Source: Myxococcota bacterium (lineage in GTDB: Bacteria; Myxococcota_C; UBA6777). From it: a stretch of DNA of 10,247 nucleotides. The notes under the pieces are model-generated. The model did not search any database, was not told the origin of the DNA, and worked only from the letters and a program-made list of their open reading frames with translations. The stretch is from the NCBI GenBank assembly GCA_963169055.1, contig CAUJFU010000095.1, positions 1-10,247 on the forward strand, written 5' to 3'. Each line of letters starts with the position of its first letter. Within the stretch, counting starts at the first letter, position 1. A program made the translations under genes and the position numbers. Positions 6,251 through 10,247 of the stretch are shown here, piece by piece.

Positions 6251-8830
6251 ATGGCGAGCAAAGATGTCCAATCGTGGATCGGGCATATCATCAAAGACAC
6301 CTACCGAATTGACGGACCCTTGGGCGAAGGCGGACAATCGGTTGTTTATCGCGGCATCGATATCATGATGGGGATGCCCGTCGCGATCAAACACTTCAAG
6401 CGCTTCTCAAAAGGTGTCGAAAACAACTCCGAACGCTTTCTGCGTGAAGCCCAAACCCAAGCCAAACTCGTCCACCAAAACATCGTCGGTATCCGCTCCA
6501 TCCACTCGGAGATCCCCGATGACGCCACCAGCGAAGACGACAAAGAGTATTTCATCGTCATGGAGTTCGTCGATGGCGGAAGTCTCGTGGACATGATCGA
6601 ATCCGCAAACCGCCAAGAACCCGCCACCGAAGAGATCGGGCGGATCTTTGAACAGATCCTTGATGGACTTGGTTTTGCCCATCGCAAGGGCGTTTTGCAC
6701 CGCGACGTGAAACCCTCGAATATCCTCCTCACCGAAGATCGCCAAGTCAAACTCGCAGACTTTGGCCTTGCGCGTGTGTTAGAAGCCAAACGCTTGACAC
6801 AAACGGGCTTGGTCCTTGGAACCCCTGCCTACATCGCACCCGAACAGATCGATGGCAGCGGCGATATCGATCACCGTTGCGATATCTACAGCGTCGGCGT
6901 GATGTTGTACGAAGTCTTTTGCGGCCATCCACCTTTTCAAAAGCCGGGTGAAAACCTCGCTCCCTTCGAGTTAATGGGACGCCATCTCTTTATGGAACCG
7001 CCCTCGCTGATCGAACTCGGAATCCCCATCCCCCAAGACCTCGAAGACGTGATCATGAAAGGACTCGCCAAACGCGCCGACGAGCGCTTTGCCGATTGCA
7101 AGCAGTTTCGTGACGCCCTCGGGCAAGCCATCCGTGGAGAACCCTCCACCATCTCGACCATCCGATCAGCGGCAGATCTCGACACTCTCAACTCTCCAAC
7201 CTCCCTTGCATCCGACCCCTCCAAAGCTCGACCGTTCGCATCATCCCCTTCGATCGAGTCCTCGAACAACCCAGCCACTGCTCCTCGAAATTACCCCGAA
7301 TCCTCAAGCAACCACTCTATCGCTTATGCAAACCACCCCGCTCCATCCGCCACTTCTGCTTTTGGAGACGCCGCGCACACCGCTCACCCCGCAACGTCTG
7401 CTTTTGGAAACGCCGCGCACACCGCTCCTTCCGCCCCCAACTTGATGTCCTCCCCTCTTTCCTCCGCCCTGCCACAATCGGGAACCTTGCCAACGCTTAC
7501 TCCCCTCCATGACCTTCCCCCTCATCCTCCCCATCTCTCCTCGCGTTCTTCGGGGATCCTTGCCGTCTCCCCTGCCGATATCTCGAACCTCAAGCCTCGA
7601 CCTGACTCCTCGGGAACCATGCACCCGCCATCCTTTCCCACCAAGCAACCCGAACACGCCGAAAAAACAGTCGTCCAAACGGCTGTCGATCCATCTCATC
7701 TACGCGATGACACCGACGCTTTCGCACGACAAGACGACGTCGACTATTCCATGCAAACCGTCATCCAAGAAGGCATCCCCTTTGCCCGTTGGGAAGAAGA
7801 AGCCCGACAAGCCAAAACCCAACCCGCCGACGATCGCAGCCCCTACGATACCTTTCCCGAGGGCCTACGCGCTCCCGCCGATGCTGTTGAACGCAGCCGC
7901 GAAATGCTCTCGCGCAGCCGATCCCGCCGCTCTTCACAACGCACCACTTCGATGGTTCCTTTCGCGCTGCTTTTGTTTGCCGCCATCATGCTGATCGGAG
8001 TCTGGTGGTTTTTCTATGGCCGCGATCAGATCCACGCCCCCTCCCCTCGCTCAAATCAAAGCTATCCCAAAAAGCTCCCCGATGTCACCATGCAGTCGGT
8101 CCCTTCGGGCTTTTTCTACCAAGGCCACGATCACACTTTGCCCAACGGGCGCCCCCCCGATTACAGCCCACAACGCAAGATCCGCCTCTCTGCTTTTTGG
8201 CTTGATACCTTCGAAGTGACAGTCGCCCAATACGCCCATTGCATTAAAGCAAAATCCTGTAGCGAACCACCCGACTTTGCTTCTCAACAAGCTATGCCCT
8301 ACGCCCCCGTTGTTTCGGTCTCTTGGGGAGATGCGCGACGCTTTTGCGCATGGAACCAAAAACGCCTACCCACCGAGGCCGAGTGGGAAAAAGCCGCTCG
8401 CGGTGGCATACATCCCGAAAAAATCGCCTCCAAGACGCCTCTCCCCTCCTTTGATCCCAAACAACCCTACCCGTGGGGTCTATCGGCCCCTGATTGTAGC
8501 CGCGCCCGTATCTCTGGCTGCGAACCACCTTCTCCCCTGATGGTCGCCAAAAATTTCCGCATCTCAGGACGCAGCCCCTACGGACTTTACGATATGATCG
8601 GAAACGTTCGCGAATGGGTCGAAGACTGCTACGTCCAACGTGCTTATGCCCCCGAGTATGGCCGCCTTGTCTACACAGAGGGCTGCCAAAACCCCAACAA
8701 ACGCGTTGTGCGCGGTGGTTCCTTCAAAAGCGAACGCTCCAAACTCACCGTCTATGCGCGTGGATGGGCTTGGAGCATCTCTGGACAAAAAGATATCGGC
8801 TTTCGCTGCGCTTGGTCTCCCACACCATAA
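6251..8830 (+). CDS. Membrane-anchored Ser/Thr protein kinase fused to an FGE-sulfatase-like domain
   Basis: 859 residues. Residues 18-290 are a complete Hanks-type kinase: glycine loop GEGGQSVV (25-32), Lys47 in VAIK, catalytic HRDVKPSN (150-157, Asp152), DFG (170-172) and GTPAYIAPEQ (190-199), so it should be active. Residues 298-560 are a Pro/Ser/Ala-rich linker with a 14-residue tandem repeat (367-394) and Thr motifs (KTVVQT 472-477, MQTVIQ 501-506). A basic patch (RSRSRRSSQR, 555-564) precedes one transmembrane helix (about 568-588), placing the kinase inside and the C-terminus outside. Residues 612-857 are a formylglycine-generating-enzyme-like (SUMF1/FGE-sulfatase) domain: PSGFFYQG, LDTFEVTVAQY, RLPTEAEWEKAARGG, NVREWVEDCY, VVRGGSF, GFRCAW. 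The two cysteines that bind copper in true FGE are Ser827 and Leu832 here, so it is probably a binding or sensing domain. Start: ATG with GGGAG 12 bases upstream (weak); no better start is visible. Confidence 0.93.
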   Translation: MASKDVQSWIGHIIKDTYRIDGPLGEGGQSVVYRGIDIMMGMPVAIKHFKRFSKGVENNSERFLREAQTQAKLVHQNIVGIRSIHSEIPDDATSEDDKEYFIVMEFVDGGSLVDMIESANRQEPATEEIGRIFEQILDGLGFAHRKGVLHRDVKPSNILLTEDRQVKLADFGLARVLEAKRLTQTGLVLGTPAYIAPEQIDGSGDIDHRCDIYSVGVMLYEVFCGHPPFQKPGENLAPFELMGRHLFMEPPSLIELGIPIPQDLEDVIMKGLAKRADERFADCKQFRDALGQAIRGEPSTISTIRSAADLDTLNSPTSLASDPSKARPFASSPSIESSNNPATAPRNYPESSSNHSIAYANHPAPSATSAFGDAAHTAHPATSAFGNAAHTAPSAPNLMSSPLSSALPQSGTLPTLTPLHDLPPHPPHLSSRSSGILAVSPADISNLKPRPDSSGTMHPPSFPTKQPEHAEKTVVQTAVDPSHLRDDTDAFARQDDVDYSMQTVIQEGIPFARWEEEARQAKTQPADDRSPYDTFPEGLRAPADAVERSREMLSRSRSRRSSQRTTSMVPFALLLFAAIMLIGVWWFFYGRDQIHAPSPRSNQSYPKKLPDVTMQSVPSGFFYQGHDHTLPNGRPPDYSPQRKIRLSAFWLDTFEVTVAQYAHCIKAKSCSEPPDFASQQAMPYAPVVSVSWGDARRFCAWNQKRLPTEAEWEKAARGGIHPEKIASKTPLPSFDPKQPYPWGLSAPDCSRARISGCEPPSPLMVAKNFRISGRSPYGLYDMIGNVREWVEDCYVQRAYAPEYGRLVYTEGCQNPNKRVVRGGSFKSERSKLTVYARGWAWSISGQKDIGFRCAWSPTP
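7349..7432 (+). repeat. 42-bp in-frame tandem duplication in the kinase linker
   Basis: Encodes ATSAFGDAAHTAHP followed by ATSAFGNAAHTAPS. The two 42-base units are near-identical; differences include GAC/AAC (Asp/Asn) and synonymous changes, so the duplication is not brand new. It lies in the disordered linker, where length changes are usually tolerated. Confidence 0.9.
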
Positions 8831-8863
8831 TCCCAATTCCCCCTTCCATCCGCGCTCTCGCAT

Positions 8864-8958
8864 CCTCCATCACCCCATCGCTTCGCGCTCTTACATCCGT
8901 GCTTTTCGTGCTGCTATTGCTCACGCTATGGGCTCCCTCCATCACCCCATCGCTTCGC
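8864..8958 (+). repeat. 23-bp direct repeat, 72 bp apart
   Basis: CCTCCATCACCCCATCGC followed by TTCGC is found at 8864-8886 and identically at 8936-8958. The spacing of 72 bp and the related C-rich sequence nearby (8843-8863) suggest an old duplication or a repeated binding site between the kinase genes. Confidence 0.9.
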
Positions 8959-9046
8959 TCTCACACCCTCCATCGCACCTTGCAACGCATACTCGCCCGA
9001 ACTTCCCTCATCCCCCCGTCCCTCCGTCCTCTCGGAACCACCCGTC

Positions 9047-9074
9047 TTGACAGTACCCCTGCAACCGCTATCCT
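9047..9074 (+). promoter_or_regulatory. Sigma70-like promoter of the second kinase gene
   Basis: A perfect -35 TTGACA (9047-9052) is followed after 16 bp by TATCCT (9069-9074, 4/6, with the key T, A and final T). Transcription would begin near 9081, about 52 nt before the ATG at 9133. This fits the ATG at 9133 and not the in-frame ATG at 9082, which would sit at the transcript's first bases. Confidence 0.6.
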
Positions 9075-9132
9075 ACCCACCATGTCTGCCAACCCAAGGC
9101 TTTTCGCACTTCTCTCGTGTGTAGAGGGACTT

Positions 9133-10092
9133 ATGACGAATACAGAGAACGCTACCACCGCCGCCGATGAAAAATTGATCGCTCGCCTCAGTGGACGAAT
9201 CCTCAACCAACGCTACCGTCTGATGGAACCCATCGCCATCGGCGGCATGGCCATCGTCTTTAAAGCACGACACGAAGAACTCGGTGACCTTTGTGCCGTC
9301 AAGATCATCCGCGAAAGCGAAGCCTCCCGCGAAAAACTACTCCAACGCTTCCGCCGCGAAGCCCAAGTCACCCGCTACCTCGCTCAAAGTACACCCTACA
9401 TCATCTCCATTTACGACTTTGGCGCAGAAGCCGATATCGGCTTCTTTTATGTCATGGAATTGCTCAACGGCAAACCTCTCAGCGCCCTTCTCAAAGTCCC
9501 CCAAATGCCGCCCCCTTACCTCTGGAGTTGCCGCATATTCGCCAACCTCTGCGAAGCCCTCGCCGTCGTCCACCAAGCCGGCCTTGTCCATCGCGATATC
9601 AAGTCCGAAAACGTCTTCCTCCACAAAACCCCCGACAACCGCGAGATCGTCAAACTCCTCGACTTTGGACTCGTTCGTCCGATCTTCCACCAAGAAGCCG
9701 CCCTCACCACCTATGGCCGTGTCATGGGAACTCCCGAATACATGTCCCCCGAACAATGTCGCGGCCCAAGCAAAGAACAATTCGCCCAAGGCATCAATCA
9801 CCTAGACGGACGCTCCGATATCTATTCTCTCGGTGTTCTATTTTACCAATCCCTCACAGGCACCGTACCCTTTCCGATGGCCAACCACGGCGACAGCGGC
9901 ATCACCCAAGTCATGGCTGGCCACGTCCAGCGCATCCCCACGCCCCCCGCTGAAAAACGACCTGACCTCCACATCCCACAAACGCTCTCCGATGTTGTGA
10001 TGCGCGCCCTTGAGAAAAAACCCGAAGCACGCTTCCAAACCATGCTCGGGTTCCGCAACGCTCTCCTCGCAAGTGTGGGGATGAGCCCCTAA
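9133..10092 (+). CDS. Soluble Ser/Thr protein kinase (kinase domain only)
   Basis: 319 residues, almost entirely one Hanks-type kinase domain that begins at RYRLMEPIAIGGMAIVF (28-44) and ends near residue 312. Visible motifs: Lys57 in CAVKII, catalytic HRDIKSEN (153-160, Asp155), LLDFG (175-179), MGTPEYMSPEQ (198-208), DIYSLGVLFYQSLTG (229-243). All catalytic residues are present. The first glycine of the nucleotide loop is Ala35 (IAIGGMA instead of the usual GxGGMA), a mild oddity. There is no transmembrane segment and no PASTA, TPR or other sensor domain, so it is cytoplasmic and needs a partner or another kinase for input. Start at 9133 is chosen because of GAGGGA four bases upstream and the promoter position; an ATG at 9082 (17 residues longer) has no ribosome site. 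It follows the first kinase gene with its own promoter, so it may be expressed independently. Confidence 0.92.
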   Translation: MTNTENATTAADEKLIARLSGRILNQRYRLMEPIAIGGMAIVFKARHEELGDLCAVKIIRESEASREKLLQRFRREAQVTRYLAQSTPYIISIYDFGAEADIGFFYVMELLNGKPLSALLKVPQMPPPYLWSCRIFANLCEALAVVHQAGLVHRDIKSENVFLHKTPDNREIVKLLDFGLVRPIFHQEAALTTYGRVMGTPEYMSPEQCRGPSKEQFAQGINHLDGRSDIYSLGVLFYQSLTGTVPFPMANHGDSGITQVMAGHVQRIPTPPAEKRPDLHIPQTLSDVVMRALEKKPEARFQTMLGFRNALLASVGMSP

Positions 10093-10120
10093 ACTCCTTC
10101 AAACAAAGGAACTCGCGACG

Positions 10121-10165
10121 ATGCAACGCGTCAACGACCCGCCCCGAAAGGGAGCGGGCTTGTGA
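10121..10165 (+). CDS. Possible 14-aa leader peptide (doubtful)
   Basis: ATG with AAAGGA (10105-10110) ten bases upstream encodes MQRVNDPPRKGAGL and stops at TGA (10163-10165). The ORF lies inside the structured element at 10130-10182, an arrangement seen in attenuators. No run of one amino acid codon is present apart from two prolines. It could easily be chance. Confidence 0.15.
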   Translation: MQRVNDPPRKGAGL

Positions 10166-10182
10166 GAGCAAGCCCCGTTGAC
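10130..10182. other. Predicted three-way-junction structure after the second kinase gene
   Basis: Outer stem GTCAACG (10130-10136) with CGTTGAC (10176-10182), 7 bp perfect. Inside, CCCGCCCC-GAAA-GGG(A)GCGGG (10138-10158) makes an 8-bp stem with one bulge and a GNRA-type GAAA loop. A third stem CTTG/CAAG (10159-10162 with 10169-10172) can grow to seven pairs, GGGCTTG/CAAGCCC (10156-10175), only by taking three bases from the second stem. The pairing is read directly; whether it is a structured RNA, a terminator or a dispersed palindromic repeat cannot be told from one copy. There is no following T-run. Confidence 0.5.
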
Positions 10183-10247
10183 CCGCCCCCAGAAGCCGAG
10201 GGAAACTTTGGTGGAGGAAACGTTGGGAGAGAATAGATAGGCACAGT

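Larger units (their letters stand above)
8831..9132 (+). other. Intergenic region between the two kinase genes
   Basis: About 302 bases, strongly C-rich on the + strand. It contains a 23-bp direct repeat and a good promoter near its 3' end. One reading frame is open through it in frame with the second kinase (including a Leu-rich stretch LTSVLFVLLLLTLW) but begins inside the first kinase gene with no ribosome site and family-unlike sequence, so I treat the region as non-coding. Confidence 0.65.

Noticed and set aside
5842-6300. Minus-strand open frame of 152 codons in the divergent region
   Set aside because: No ribosome site, no recognisable motif, runs into the start of the kinase gene on the other strand; composition looks like the complement of non-coding and kinase sequence.
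8864-8958. CRISPR array
   Set aside because: Only two repeat copies, C-rich, with a 49-bp interval and no cas genes nearby.
8614-9132. Long 5' extension of the second kinase
   Set aside because: Starts inside the first kinase gene without a ribosome site; the kinase promoter at 9047-9074 lies within it, and the family begins near residue 28 of the shorter protein.

Overview
The window looks like a chromosomal segment of a bacterium from the Myxococcota or a related former-deltaproteobacterial lineage. The reasons are a tail-specific protease with myxobacterial-style CARDB/SH3-like C-terminal domains, two eukaryotic-like Ser/Thr kinases in tandem (one fused across the membrane to a formylglycine-enzyme-like domain), long Pro/Ser-rich linkers, and fairly high GC (mid-50s % by eye) with C-rich coding strands. 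The lineage is an inference from gene content. No phage, IS, CRISPR, tRNA or rRNA was seen.

Layout. (1) 1-1931 (+): C-terminal part of an S41 carboxy-terminal processing protease; the catalytic domain lies mostly outside the window. (2) 2187-2705 (+): a small Ala/Gly/Ser-rich protein of unknown function with a good Shine-Dalgarno site. (3) 2706-3024: convergent intergenic region with a G-poor pyrimidine tract (rut-like), a strong hairpin, a GC-rich palindromic element and a 16-bp tandem repeat. (4) 3025-5833 (-): an apparent operon of a divergent class I fumarase beta-like gene, sucC and sucD. sucC uses a TTG start behind a perfect AAGGAGG. (5) 5834-6250: divergent intergenic region with a 17-bp near-perfect palindrome and a candidate promoter for the kinase. 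(6) 6251-8830 (+): membrane-anchored Ser/Thr kinase with an extracytoplasmic FGE-sulfatase-like domain. (7) 9133-10092 (+): a soluble, kinase-domain-only Ser/Thr kinase with its own good sigma70-like promoter. (8) 10093-10247: a possible 14-codon ORF overlapping a predicted three-way-junction RNA/DNA structure.

How the genes fit together. sucCD is a housekeeping TCA-cycle module (succinyl-CoA to succinate with ATP/GTP formation). The gene in front of it has the fold of the fumarase beta subunit, which would be two TCA steps away, yet the substrate-binding residues expected for that family are replaced and no alpha subunit is next to it. This is the most unusual coding observation in the window. 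The two kinases probably belong to signalling; the first appears to couple an outside FGE-like sensor or binding domain to a cytoplasmic kinase, and that domain lacks the copper-binding cysteines of true formylglycine-generating enzymes. Nothing in the sequence proves that the kinases act on the neighbouring metabolic genes.
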